A stretch of DNA of 31,812 bases from Clostridia bacterium (GTDB lineage Bacteria; Bacillota; Clostridia; Christensenellales; Borkfalkiaceae): contig CAAFYG010000009.1 of NCBI GenBank assembly GCA_900767195.1, forward strand, positions 1 to 31,812. The letters are read 5' to 3'. Below the pieces are notes generated by a model. The model was not told the DNA's origin, made no database searches, and saw only the letters and a list, made by a program, of their open reading frames with translations. Each line of letters begins with the position of its first letter. Within the stretch, counting starts at the first letter, position 1. This document shows, piece by piece, positions 23,747 to 31,508 of this stretch. Both the position numbers and the translations under genes were made by a program.

Positions 23747-24202
23747 CTACTTGTTGCCCATCAAGCTCTGCAACTCCGCCATAAACGAAGATATATCCTT
23801 AAACGAGCGGTACACCGAAGCGTAGCGCACGTACGCCACCTCGTCGGTCTTTTTCAGGCGCTCCATCACCATTTCGCCGATCTGTTTCGAAGTGATCTCG
23901 CTCTCCATACTGTTATACACCTGTTTCGAAATATCGGATACGATATCGTCGATCGTCGCCATCGCCACGGGACGTTTTTCGCACGATTTGATAATGCCGT
24001 TGCGGATTTTTTCCGCGTTGAACGCCTGCCGCGTTCCGTTGTTTTTCACCACCAGCACGGGAGTAACTTCAATCGTTTCGTACGTGGTAAACCGTCTGCC
24101 GCACCCTACGCACTCGCGGCGGCGGCGTATCGTGCGCGCGTCGTCCGAAGATCTCGAATCCACCACTTTGCTTTCCGTACAGCTGCAATATAAGCACTTC
24201 AT
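23747..24202 (-). CDS. nrdR: NrdR, ribonucleotide reductase repressor
   Basis: NrdR senses ATP/dATP levels and represses ribonucleotide reductase genes at NrdR boxes. The 151-aa protein has the N-terminal zinc ribbon with C3, C6, C31 and C34 (MKCLYC, RECVGCGRRFTT) and an ATP-cone domain starting near residue 46 (TPVLVVKNNGTRQAFNAEKI). Length and layout are standard. AGAGG lies upstream of the ATG. The gene follows the lipoprotein gene after 34 nt. No reductase gene and no NrdR-box pair were recognised in this window. Confidence 0.96.
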   Translation of the reverse strand: MKCLYCSCTESKVVDSRSSDDARTIRRRRECVGCGRRFTTYETIEVTPVLVVKNNGTRQAFNAEKIRNGIIKSCEKRPVAMATIDDIVSDISKQVYNSMESEITSKQIGEMVMERLKKTDEVAYVRYASVYRSFKDISSFMAELQSLMGNK

Positions 24203-24236
24203 TTTTTATCGCCTCTTTGCATTATTTTTTTCGCCG

Positions 24237-25868
24237 TTATTTATTGTAATACCCGTCGATTTCCAGCGAGAACTTCCCGCCGTTCGGGTTTTCGAAAATC
24301 AATTTTATGTAATTCTCGCCGTTGTTAATGCCTGCCGCACCTGCGCCCGAATTGCCGAACAAGTCAAGCGTAAAATCGTTCTCTTTTCCGCCGTTGTACG
24401 CGCCGATTTTCTTCGCATACGCGTGCAAATCTATAAGCAACAATTCTCCGTCGTTCGAAGCGGTAACCTGCACCGCCTCGCCGTTGATTTCGCATTTCAC
24501 GCTTACGTTGCTTGCGCCTTTGATTTTCAGCGCAAGTTTCGTGGCGGAAATTTCCGTTTTCGGCATCAGCACAATCGAGGCGTATTTTTGCGGCGTATTC
24601 GCACCGTTTAAAGTTTCAAAGCTTTGCACCGCATATCTGTTCATCGCGGGGTAAATTTTCTGCGTAGTATTTTCAAACGTATTGCCGATTGCCTGACTTA
24701 CAATCGCGGGCAACACCATGCTATACCCCTTGTACAATCTCGGCGAATCGGTAGCGATATTAGAAATAAATGTCGTTTCGCCGTCGATTTCAACTAACGA
24801 ATTATCGTCGATGATTCCGTTATATTCTGTTTTTATCGTGCTTGCGTATTCGTCGTCTTTGTTTACAAGGCTATCGCCGATCACGTTCGATTTGATGAAT
24901 TTCACAAGTTTTGTGTTATCAAATCCATCAAAACCCAGCGCGCCGATTTCCGCCAAAGCGGTATTGTACGCCGCTTCGGAATAATTGCCGTCCGCCGCTT
25001 TGTTTGCCGCTACTTGCGCAATCGCCATTTTCATTTTGTCGATATTATTTTTCGTGGAAAATTCCGAATAGGTAGACGCCCCGTCTTGATACCAACTCCA
25101 CGCGCAAATATCGGTTTTGGCACTATTAAGCATTTTACTCGATCCGCTCTTTCTTACAACCATATATCTGCCTTCAATAGCGCCAACAAAATTTATGGTA
25201 GCCGCATCTAAAAGGTAATTATTACTATTTACTGCTTGAATCGACTTTTGAAAATCATTTATATCGGCAATATTTACGCTTGTCAATTCTGTTACGCTTT
25301 CCTGCTTTGCCGCTAATAAAGTCTTGCTGTTTACAACCGCGTTGTTTCCTTGATACGAAAAATCATTCTCGCCGTTTTTTAAGGTGTATTTCGCGTTTTG
25401 CGTGCGGTTGTGCGTAGTTTGATTGTACCCGTAAACGTAGGTGAGCCGATATAAAATATCCTGCGCTAACAGGTCGATTTGCCTATCTAAAATTTCATTA
25501 AAACTTTTTGCCGTGCCGTCCGCGTCGGTGATCCTTTCTCTCGCATAGCTTACTTTCATTCCGCCGAAGTAGTCCGCCGCGTTTTGTTTTTGCGCGGGCT
25601 TTTTCGCCTCGTTTTCGTAGCCGCATACGGTGCAGGTGTAGCCGTCTGCGCCGTATGTATGCTTGCCGCGTTGTTCTTCGTCGTACACCGTGCGCTCTCT
25701 CCAATGTTCAGTATCGTTAAATTGCCAGTCCCCGTATGTCGGCTCGGTATTTTCCCTGTTGCCGCCGCCGTTTCCGCCGTTATCGCACGAGGCAAAGCCC
25801 GCCGCGCACGGCGCAAGCATCAGACACGCAAGCATTGCGCTTAAAAATTTTTTCCTGAAATTTTTCAT
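24237..25868 (-). CDS. large lipoprotein of unknown function
   Basis: A 543-aa exported protein. The basic N-terminus MKNFRKKF is followed by a hydrophobic core and FASC with C28, which fits a signal-peptidase II lipobox; a Gly/Asn-rich linker follows. Near residues 71-86 there is a HTY...YTCTVCGYE segment, a short Cys pair motif common in clostridial surface proteins. The rest is mixed alpha/beta with many Asn, Thr and Tyr, and the C-terminal 130 residues look beta-rich, like a carbohydrate- or ligand-binding sandwich. I do not recognise the family. The middle of the gene (about 24980-25400) is more AT-rich than its neighbours. AAAGGAG precedes the ATG. A TTGAAA/TAAAAT pair with a short 15-nt spacer upstream is a weak promoter candidate. 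Confidence 0.85.
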   Translation of the reverse strand: MKNFRKKFLSAMLACLMLAPCAAGFASCDNGGNGGGNRENTEPTYGDWQFNDTEHWRERTVYDEEQRGKHTYGADGYTCTVCGYENEAKKPAQKQNAADYFGGMKVSYARERITDADGTAKSFNEILDRQIDLLAQDILYRLTYVYGYNQTTHNRTQNAKYTLKNGENDFSYQGNNAVVNSKTLLAAKQESVTELTSVNIADINDFQKSIQAVNSNNYLLDAATINFVGAIEGRYMVVRKSGSSKMLNSAKTDICAWSWYQDGASTYSEFSTKNNIDKMKMAIAQVAANKAADGNYSEAAYNTALAEIGALGFDGFDNTKLVKFIKSNVIGDSLVNKDDEYASTIKTEYNGIIDDNSLVEIDGETTFISNIATDSPRLYKGYSMVLPAIVSQAIGNTFENTTQKIYPAMNRYAVQSFETLNGANTPQKYASIVLMPKTEISATKLALKIKGASNVSVKCEINGEAVQVTASNDGELLLIDLHAYAKKIGAYNGGKENDFTLDLFGNSGAGAAGINNGENYIKLIFENPNGGKFSLEIDGYYNK

Positions 25869-25907
25869 AAAAACATCTCCTTTTGTTTATTATTTTTTAT
25901 TTTAAAA

Positions 25908-26310
25908 TTTATTGCCTTATTTCAAGGCTTCCCCTCTTGCCTTGCTTTTGCTACGCAAAAATCGGCAAAAATTGTCAGCCACTTCGTGGCTTCCCCTTGC
26001 CTGCTGAAAATTTTGCTTACAAAATTTTCTTCGGCAAAAATTGTCAGCCACTTCGTGGCTTCCCCTCGGGGGGAGGCTCCGACTGAAAGTCGGTGGTGAG
26101 GGGCGCAACTTGTTTTCTATAATTCGTGACCATCGTTATTGTAACCGCCCCTTGTTTTCCGGAAATTTCTTCCGAAATATTCAGAAATTCAAAAATGTGC
26201 TTCGCCCCTCATTCGCTTCGCTTTCGCTCAGCACCTTCCCCCCGGGGGGAAGGCTATATTTATTGCCTTATTTCAAGGCTTTCCCTTGGGGGAAGGCTAT
26301 ATTTATTGCC
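25908..26310. repeat. composite repeat region, copy 2 plus partial copy 3 (gene-less 440 bases)
   Basis: Between rarA and the lipoprotein gene there is only repeat sequence. The flank TTTATTGCCTTATTTCAAGG occurs at 25908 and again at 26259, and TTTATTGCCTTATT a third time at the rarA stop. Inside are two 69-bp units, then the shared 23-mer (26076-26098), about 100 bases absent from copy 1 (26099-26202), and the 56-bp block (26203-26258) with the CCTTCCCCCCGGGGGGAAGG palindrome. A shortened third copy (26259-26310) has only a TTTCCCTTGGGGGAA hairpin. No coding sequence is seen. Confidence 0.85.
25962..26066. repeat. 36-bp direct repeat pair within 69-bp tandem units
   Basis: Bases 25962-25997 and 26031-26066 are identical over 36 bp and contain the small hairpin AGCCAC-TTC-GTGGCT. 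The 33 bases between them form a perfect 10-bp hairpin (26006-26015 with 26020-26029). The sequence before the first copy also folds (TTTTGC-TAC-GCAAAA), so the unit is a hairpin pair duplicated in tandem. Confidence 0.9.
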
Positions 26311-27621
26311 TTATTTTTTCTCTTTCCTTTCCGCCTGCCGCGCGGCAATCTCTTTTTCGTACCCGCGCCCTTTCGGCGTATAATACACGTGATCTTTAAT
26401 CGAATCGGGCAGATACTGCTGCTTTACGTACCCCCCGTAGTTGTGCGGATATTTATATTGTTTGCTCGCCGCTTTGTCCGCCGCGCTGCCGTATGAATTA
26501 TCGCGGAGATACGCAGGCACGCCCTCGTCGTCGCGCGCGTTTCTCACGTCCTCTTTCGCCGCGCCCATCGCTTCCACCACCGAATTGCTCTTTTCCGTTT
26601 CGCACACGTAAATAATCGCCTCCGAAAGCGGTATCATCGCCTCGGGATACCCGATTTTTTCCAGCGCGTACATCGCCGCCGTGGTGATTTGCAGCGCGCG
26701 CGGATCGGCAAGCCCCACGTCCTCCGCCGAATGTACCACCAGCCGCCGCGCCACCAGCATCGGATCGCCGCCGCCTTCGATGATTCTGTGCGCGTAGTAC
26801 AGCGCGGCATTTGAATCGCTGCCGCGGAGCGATTTACAAAACGCCGAAAGATAATCGTAGTACTGATCTTCGCCGAACGATAACGCTTTTTGCTGTATCG
26901 ATTGTTCCGCGTCGGCAAGCCGCACGCGGATCACGCCGTCTTCGTCTTTCGGGGTGGTGGTTACGGCAAGTTCCAGCGCGTTGTACGCCGTGCGCAAATC
27001 TCCCCCCGCCACGCGCGCGATATGCCTGATCGCGTCGTCGTCTGCCTGCGCGCCCGTTTTGCCCAAGCCTTTCAGACGGTTTTTCAAGGCGGCGCGCAGC
27101 GCGTTTGCAATCTCGTCTTCCGTCAGCCGCTTAAACTCGAACACGCGGCAGCGCGATACGATGGCGGGCGTCATCGACGCGTACGGGTTTTCGGTGGTTG
27201 AGCCGATAAAAATAATCGTGCCTTTTTCGATGGCGGGCAACAGCGAATCGCTCTGCGTTTTGCTGAAACGGTGACATTCGTCCAGCATCAGATAGGTGCG
27301 CTTGCCGTACATGCGCAGATTTTCGCGCGCGGTATCCACGGCTTTTTTCACGTCTGCCACGCCCGAATTTACGGCGTTCAGCTTGATAAATTCGCCGTTC
27401 GTCGTCATCGCGATAATGTTCGCAAGCGTGGTTTTGCCGCACCCCGGCGGCCCCCAGAAAATGCAGCTGCCCAGCTTGTCCGAAGCGATCGCGCGGCGCA
27501 GCAGCGAGCCTTCCGCCACCAGGTGCTTCTGCCCGATAAACTCGTTTAAAGTGTTCGCGCGCATGCGTTCGGAAAGCGGTTTTGCCGTTTCTTCGTAGTT
27601 GTTGAAATCGAAAAGATCCAT
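26311..27621 (-). CDS. rarA: RarA/MgsA, replication-associated recombination AAA+ ATPase
   Basis: RarA acts at stalled replication forks and is related to clamp loaders. The 436-aa protein has Walker A GPPGCGKTT (57-65), Walker B LMLDECHRF (111-119), sensor 1 GSTTENP (140-146), and the family's C-terminal helical oligomerisation domain, ending in MGAAKEDVRNARDDEGVPAYLRD and a basic tail. The length is typical. ATG at 27621 gives the usual DLF...RPL-like start. The stop codon TAA falls inside the flank of a repeat element (GCCTTATTT), so the very end of the protein (RKEKK) may have been set by the repeat. It follows coaD after 35 nt. Confidence 0.95.
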   Translation of the reverse strand: MDLFDFNNYEETAKPLSERMRANTLNEFIGQKHLVAEGSLLRRAIASDKLGSCIFWGPPGCGKTTLANIIAMTTNGEFIKLNAVNSGVADVKKAVDTARENLRMYGKRTYLMLDECHRFSKTQSDSLLPAIEKGTIIFIGSTTENPYASMTPAIVSRCRVFEFKRLTEDEIANALRAALKNRLKGLGKTGAQADDDAIRHIARVAGGDLRTAYNALELAVTTTPKDEDGVIRVRLADAEQSIQQKALSFGEDQYYDYLSAFCKSLRGSDSNAALYYAHRIIEGGGDPMLVARRLVVHSAEDVGLADPRALQITTAAMYALEKIGYPEAMIPLSEAIIYVCETEKSNSVVEAMGAAKEDVRNARDDEGVPAYLRDNSYGSAADKAASKQYKYPHNYGGYVKQQYLPDSIKDHVYYTPKGRGYEKEIAARQAERKEKK

Positions 27622-27656
27622 TTTTCAGCCTCTTTCGTTGTTTTGCCTTGCTCGTC

Positions 27657-28157
27657 TTACCCGTTTTTCCCTTCTGCGATCTTACGTTCGTAAAGCTTTA
27701 AAAGCACGGGTTTCGCCTCGTCCGCCACGTAGCCGTCTACGCTTTTGCCGAATTTTAAAAGCGCGCGCACCGCCGTAGAAGAAACGTGCAGCAAATCTTG
27801 CGGACAAGGCACATACATGGCGATAAATTCGCCGCAAAGCTTTTCGCTCACGTAGTAATTCGCGGTTTCATAATCGAAATCCGTGCCGTTGCGAATCCCG
27901 CGGAGATAGCAGTCCGCGCCCGTTTCTTTCATCAGTTCCGCCGCCGTCTTCGAAGAAGAAATCACGCGCACGTTGGCGTTTTTAAATGTTTTTTTAAGCA
28001 ATTCAAGCCGTTCCGCCTCGGTGAAAAGCGGCTTTTTATCGGGGTTTACGAGAAGAGCCACAATCACTTCGTCGAAAATTTTCGCCGCGCGATCCACCAC
28101 GGCTTTATGCCCCAGCGTGGGCGGATCGAACGTTCCCGCAAATACGCATTTTTTCAT
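27657..28157 (-). CDS. coaD: CoaD, phosphopantetheine adenylyltransferase
   Basis: CoaD carries out the fourth step of coenzyme A synthesis, 4'-phosphopantetheine plus ATP to dephospho-CoA. The 166-aa protein has the nucleotidyltransferase motif GTFDPPTLGH (8-17), RGIRNGTDFDYE near residue 88, and the C-terminal VSSTAVRALLKFG. Length and motifs are standard. The ATG overlaps the rsmD stop by 4 nt; rsmD-coaD is a widespread conserved pair. Confidence 0.97.
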   Translation of the reverse strand: MKKCVFAGTFDPPTLGHKAVVDRAAKIFDEVIVALLVNPDKKPLFTEAERLELLKKTFKNANVRVISSSKTAAELMKETGADCYLRGIRNGTDFDYETANYYVSEKLCGEFIAMYVPCPQDLLHVSSTAVRALLKFGKSVDGYVADEAKPVLLKLYERKIAEGKNG

Positions 28158-28702
28158 AATGATTTCCTCAAAAACGATACGTAGGTTTTTCCGTACTTTC
28201 TCACGTCCGCAACGCGCAAGCCGAAACTTTCGGCAACGGTTTCTTCAAACGGCTTGTCCCGCTCGTACACGATCACGCCGTCTTCCGAAAGGAGCTTCCG
28301 CCGCGCAATCTCTTCCGCCGCTTTCACACCGTAATCGAAGCGGTACGGCGGATCGAGAAACACAATATCGAATTTCCCCTGCAACACGCTAAGACACGAT
28401 AAATAATCAAGCGTGCGCACCGTGCAGACTTCCCCTTCGCCGAGCTTTTTGATATTCGCCGTAAGCACCGCCACGCTGTCTTTCGAGCAGTCGTTAAACA
28501 CCGCTTCTTTCGCCCCGCGCGAGATACATTCAAGCCCCAGCGCGCCGCTGCCGCAGAATAAATCCAGCACCCGCGCCCCCGCGATCTCGCGCGAAAGAAT
28601 ATTGAAAACGGACTCTTTCACTCTGTCCGCCGTGGGGCGGATCGCTTCGCCTTTAAATTCGGCAAGCACTCTGCCCCTGTGTTTTCCGCCGATAATCCGC
28701 AT
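28154..28702 (-). CDS. rsmD: RsmD, 16S rRNA m2G966 methyltransferase
   Basis: RsmD methylates G966 of 16S rRNA with SAM during small-subunit assembly. The 182-aa protein has the N-terminal RIIGGKHRGR and RPTADRVKESVFNIL signatures, the SAM-binding DLFCGSGALGLE (47-58) and the catalytic DPPY (117-120). It starts 12 nt after the upstream membrane-protein gene and has only a weak ribosome binding site, so it is probably translated by coupling. Its stop overlaps the coaD start. Confidence 0.95.
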   Translation of the reverse strand: MRIIGGKHRGRVLAEFKGEAIRPTADRVKESVFNILSREIAGARVLDLFCGSGALGLECISRGAKEAVFNDCSKDSVAVLTANIKKLGEGEVCTVRTLDYLSCLSVLQGKFDIVFLDPPYRFDYGVKAAEEIARRKLLSEDGVIVYERDKPFEETVAESFGLRVADVRKYGKTYVSFLRKSL

Positions 28703-28714
28703 ACTTTTTCGCCG

Positions 28715-29443
28715 TTACTTTTTCTTATTCGGCTTCGTGCCGGGCAGTCCGCCGTAATTGATCTTTTTCGGTTTTGCCGCCGCTTCCGCGCTCTTCCGAT
28801 CGGCAAGCGCCTGCTTCTTCGCCACGCTCGCGCGCCGCGAATACGCCCCCACAATGTAGAATACGCCCGAAATAATCAGCGGAATCAGCGCAAACAAAAT
28901 AGAAAGATAATAATTCGAAGCTTTCAGATACTGAAAAGGCATCAACGCCCACCCTGCAAGAAATTCGAATATCAAAAGCACGATCGCCGCGCCCTTTCCC
29001 GTAGTGGCCGATTCGATTGCCGACTGATATTTGCCGAACAACAAGCCGCCGATAATCACGGGCAGGCACACGAAAAAGCCCATCAGAAACCCTTTCCACG
29101 GGCGGTATTCCTTATGCGCCTTGTAGCCCGTGATCGTGAGATCGCTTCCAAGTTCTTCCGCCGAACGCCGCTTCATATTGCCCGATACCAACTGTTCGAA
29201 ATGCGATCCGCCGCACCCCCAGGACATCAGCGCGTTGTACGCCACCGCGATGATCCCGCAGATAATCGAAGCCGTAAGCACCGTAGAACGGGCAACGTTT
29301 CCGGCTTTATCCGCATTTTTTCCAAGCACCACAAGCAGCATGCCGCTCATCGCAAGGTACATAAAAAGCGGCACAAGCGAATGTACCAGACATTCGCGCA
29401 CCGTGCGCCACACCTTACCCGCATTTTTCTTGAAATGATTCAT
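28715..29443 (-). CDS. integral membrane protein of unknown function
   Basis: A 242-aa protein with about five hydrophobic segments, near residues 20-42, 53-72, 122-142, 150-170 and 178-200. A short cytoplasmic N-terminus precedes them, and a Lys/Ala-rich C-terminal tail (about 210-242) follows. I do not recognise a family or catalytic motif. I start at MNHFKKN at 29443, with AGGAG upstream at somewhat long spacing. The longer frame adds 24 very basic residues inside the gap. It sits between alr and rsmD on the same strand and is probably co-transcribed; a cell-envelope role would fit, but that is a guess. Confidence 0.8.
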   Translation of the reverse strand: MNHFKKNAGKVWRTVRECLVHSLVPLFMYLAMSGMLLVVLGKNADKAGNVARSTVLTASIICGIIAVAYNALMSWGCGGSHFEQLVSGNMKRRSAEELGSDLTITGYKAHKEYRPWKGFLMGFFVCLPVIIGGLLFGKYQSAIESATTGKGAAIVLLIFEFLAGWALMPFQYLKASNYYLSILFALIPLIISGVFYIVGAYSRRASVAKKQALADRKSAEAAAKPKKINYGGLPGTKPNKKK

Positions 29444-29534
29444 TTTCTTTCGTATTCTCCTGCCGTAAAAATTTTTTTCGTTTTTTCGCCTTTTCGCCGA
29501 CCGCGCCGCGCGCAAGCCGTCGTTTTAAAGCCGT

Positions 29535-30647
29535 TTAAATATATTCCCGTTCCGCGTGCGAGCCGATGGCGCAAAGCACTTCGTAAGCGATCGTACCCAC
29601 CGACCGCGCCGTTTCTTCGGCATTTTTCATCACGCAGATTTCTTTGCCGCGCGGCTGAGATCCGCGGCGGATCGTGCAATCCATACACGGCAACGCCGCG
29701 TTTTCGCCGCCGCTCATGCCGTTTTGCATTTTCCTGAAAAAACCGCCGCCGTAGCCCATATTCACCGCATGCAGCCTTTCGCCGCGCTCGCCCGTCCGCT
29801 CGCCGTAGCCGATAAAACCGCTTTGATAGGTGCGGCTTTCGATACACCGCGCATACGCTTTCATCGCCGGGCGCACCGGGGAAACCGCCTTGCCGCCCCT
29901 GCCGCTCTTCACCGCCGCCGGCGGCAGACAACCCTCGGGCAGATACCCGTATAAGCCGATACCTACGCGCACCATATCGAAGTAGTAATCGCTTGAAAGG
30001 CACGCGCCCGCCGTGGCGGATAAATGCCGCGTGAGCTTTCCGAAATATTTTTCGGCTGCCGCGCATTGTTTTACAAATAAATCCCGCTGCGCGATTGCGT
30101 TCTCCAAGCGATTTACGCCGGCAAGGTGAGAAAAAATCCCTTCCACGCGCACGCCCGCGCAATTTTTCAAAAGCTCGCACACCCGTGTAAACGCCGCGCC
30201 GTCGCACCCGAAACGGTTCATTCCCGTGTTGGTTTTGATATGCGCGCGCACGAATTTTTCTTCGCTTTTTTCGCCGTAAGGTTTGCCGCAAGCGGAAAGC
30301 CGATTCAAAAACGCCGCCGCACTCGCCGCAAAACAGGCAACGCACGCGCTGTCTACGCTCATAATGCAGCCGCGCAGCGCGATTTCTTTCGCCTCGGCTT
30401 CGTTTGCGGGCGGAGTAAGAATCAAAATATCTTTATCCGTCGCCGATTGCAAAGCCGCCGCCTCGTCGATATTCGAAACGGCGAAACAGTCGGCGATTTC
30501 GTGAAGCGCCGCAGCAACTTCCGCCGCCCCGTGACCGTAAGCGTCGTCTTTCACCACGGCGCAGAGCTTCGCGCCCGTGCGGTTTTTGAAATACAAAGCG
30601 TTCTCTTCGATGGTACGTAATGAAATTTTCGCCACGGCTTTCTGCAT
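29535..30647 (-). CDS. alr: Alanine racemase
   Basis: This PLP enzyme makes D-alanine for peptidoglycan. The 370-aa protein has the PLP-lysine motif AVVKDDAYGHG with K33 (Asp in place of the usual Ala after Lys), the HIKTNTGMNRFG segment, FSHLAGV, the GIGLYGYLP loop, and the second catalytic Tyr at about 281 (GYGERT). The C-terminal domain has MDCTIRRGSQPRGKE and IAYEVLCAIGSHAEREY. I start at MQKAVAKISLRTIEEN, which matches the family; upstream in-frame residues are unlike it. No good ribosome binding site precedes this ATG, so expression may be low or depend on coupling. It is the first gene of the membrane protein-rsmD-coaD run. Confidence 0.93.
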   Translation of the reverse strand: MQKAVAKISLRTIEENALYFKNRTGAKLCAVVKDDAYGHGAAEVAAALHEIADCFAVSNIDEAAALQSATDKDILILTPPANEAEAKEIALRGCIMSVDSACVACFAASAAAFLNRLSACGKPYGEKSEEKFVRAHIKTNTGMNRFGCDGAAFTRVCELLKNCAGVRVEGIFSHLAGVNRLENAIAQRDLFVKQCAAAEKYFGKLTRHLSATAGACLSSDYYFDMVRVGIGLYGYLPEGCLPPAAVKSGRGGKAVSPVRPAMKAYARCIESRTYQSGFIGYGERTGERGERLHAVNMGYGGGFFRKMQNGMSGGENAALPCMDCTIRRGSQPRGKEICVMKNAEETARSVGTIAYEVLCAIGSHAEREYI

Positions 30648-30707
30648 TTTATATTGTATGCGCCGCCCGCGAACAATATGATATCGCAGCTTATGCGCCC
30701 GCCGCGA

Positions 30708-30724
30708 GTTTACTATACGTAAAC
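30708..30724. promoter_or_regulatory. small inverted repeat upstream of alr
   Basis: GTTTAC-TATAC-GTAAAC is a perfect 6-5-6 inverted repeat in the 138-nt gap between the zinc-ribbon gene and alr, about 60 bases before the alr start. It contains a TATAGT on the minus strand but no matching -35. It may be an operator; support is limited to symmetry. Confidence 0.3.
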
Positions 30725-30785
30725 AAGCAAGGGCAAGCGCAGACAAAGCCGCGAGATGTGCCGTTATGCGATTTCTTTGTGAAAG

Positions 30786-31487
30786 CTACTTATCGAGATA
30801 CAATATCCTGCGGCAACTCTCGCACTCGATCACGCCGTCTTTCAGATCGTTCATCGCCGCCAGAGGTACGGGCATACCGCAACACGAACATCTGCCGTCC
30901 TGCAACGGGAATACCACCGGGAATACCTTTTCCTTGCGCTTGGTAAGGTACTTCGCCATCGCGCTTTCGGGAATATCTTTCGCGATGCCCGCAAGTTCCT
31001 TTTCCAAAGCTTTTTTCTCGCCGTCGCGGCTCGCTTTCACGGCTTTGTATTTCTCGCTTGCTTCCGAATATTTTTTCTGCATAGCGATCACCTGCTTTTT
31101 CAGCTCTTTGTATTCCGCGTCGGTATCCTTCACGCTCTTCACCAGCGCGGCAAGCTCGCTCTTCGTTTTGCGCAGCGTATCCAGCTGTTTGAGCGCGGCT
31201 TTTTTATAATACGAAACGTCGCCGCCGCCCGCAATCAGCTCGTCGATCCCCGCAAAATCCGCAAGATCCTTTTCCACCGCCGTGCAGCCCTCTTCCACCA
31301 CCGCCGCCTTTTCTTTCAGAGCGCGCGCCTTCGCTTCCAGAGAATCCAGCTTTTCCGCCGCGCTTTCCAGGAATTTTTTCACTTTCACGTATTCCTTGCG
31401 CTCGTCGCACGAAGCAAGTTCCCGTTCTAAGGCGAAAAGCTTCTTATCCGTTTCCTGATACCTTAAAATTGCCGTCAAATCAGACAT
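30786..31487 (-). CDS. C4-type zinc-ribbon coiled-coil protein (DUF164 family)
   Basis: A 233-aa protein made of a long Glu/Lys/Ala coiled coil (residues 1-185) and a C-terminal C4 zinc ribbon with CSCCG near residue 200 and CESCRR near 224. This matches the zf-RING_7/DUF164 family, proposed to act as an RNA- or DNA-binding adaptor but with no settled function. AGGTAGGAAA precedes the ATG. It follows the nif3-like gene after 21 nt, a pairing common in Firmicutes. Confidence 0.92.
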   Translation of the reverse strand: MSDLTAILRYQETDKKLFALERELASCDERKEYVKVKKFLESAAEKLDSLEAKARALKEKAAVVEEGCTAVEKDLADFAGIDELIAGGGDVSYYKKAALKQLDTLRKTKSELAALVKSVKDTDAEYKELKKQVIAMQKKYSEASEKYKAVKASRDGEKKALEKELAGIAKDIPESAMAKYLTKRKEKVFPVVFPLQDGRCSCCGMPVPLAAMNDLKDGVIECESCRRILYLDK

Positions 31488-31508
31488 ATTTTCCTACCTG
31501 CCTTTCCG

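Noticed and set aside
25962..26066. 36-bp direct repeats with a 33-base gap as a minimal CRISPR array
   Set aside because: Only two copies, the gap is a perfect hairpin related to the sequence before the first copy, the repeat lies inside a larger repeat element, and no cas gene is present.
25917..26108. 63-aa minus-strand frame with repeated SHEVADNFCR
   Set aside because: It is a translation of the repeat units themselves; the repeated peptide follows the DNA repeat, and there is no ribosome binding site.
28679..29737. 352-aa plus-strand frame opposite the membrane-protein and alr genes
   Set aside because: Arg/His-rich shadow of genuine minus-strand genes, with no start signal or recognisable motif.
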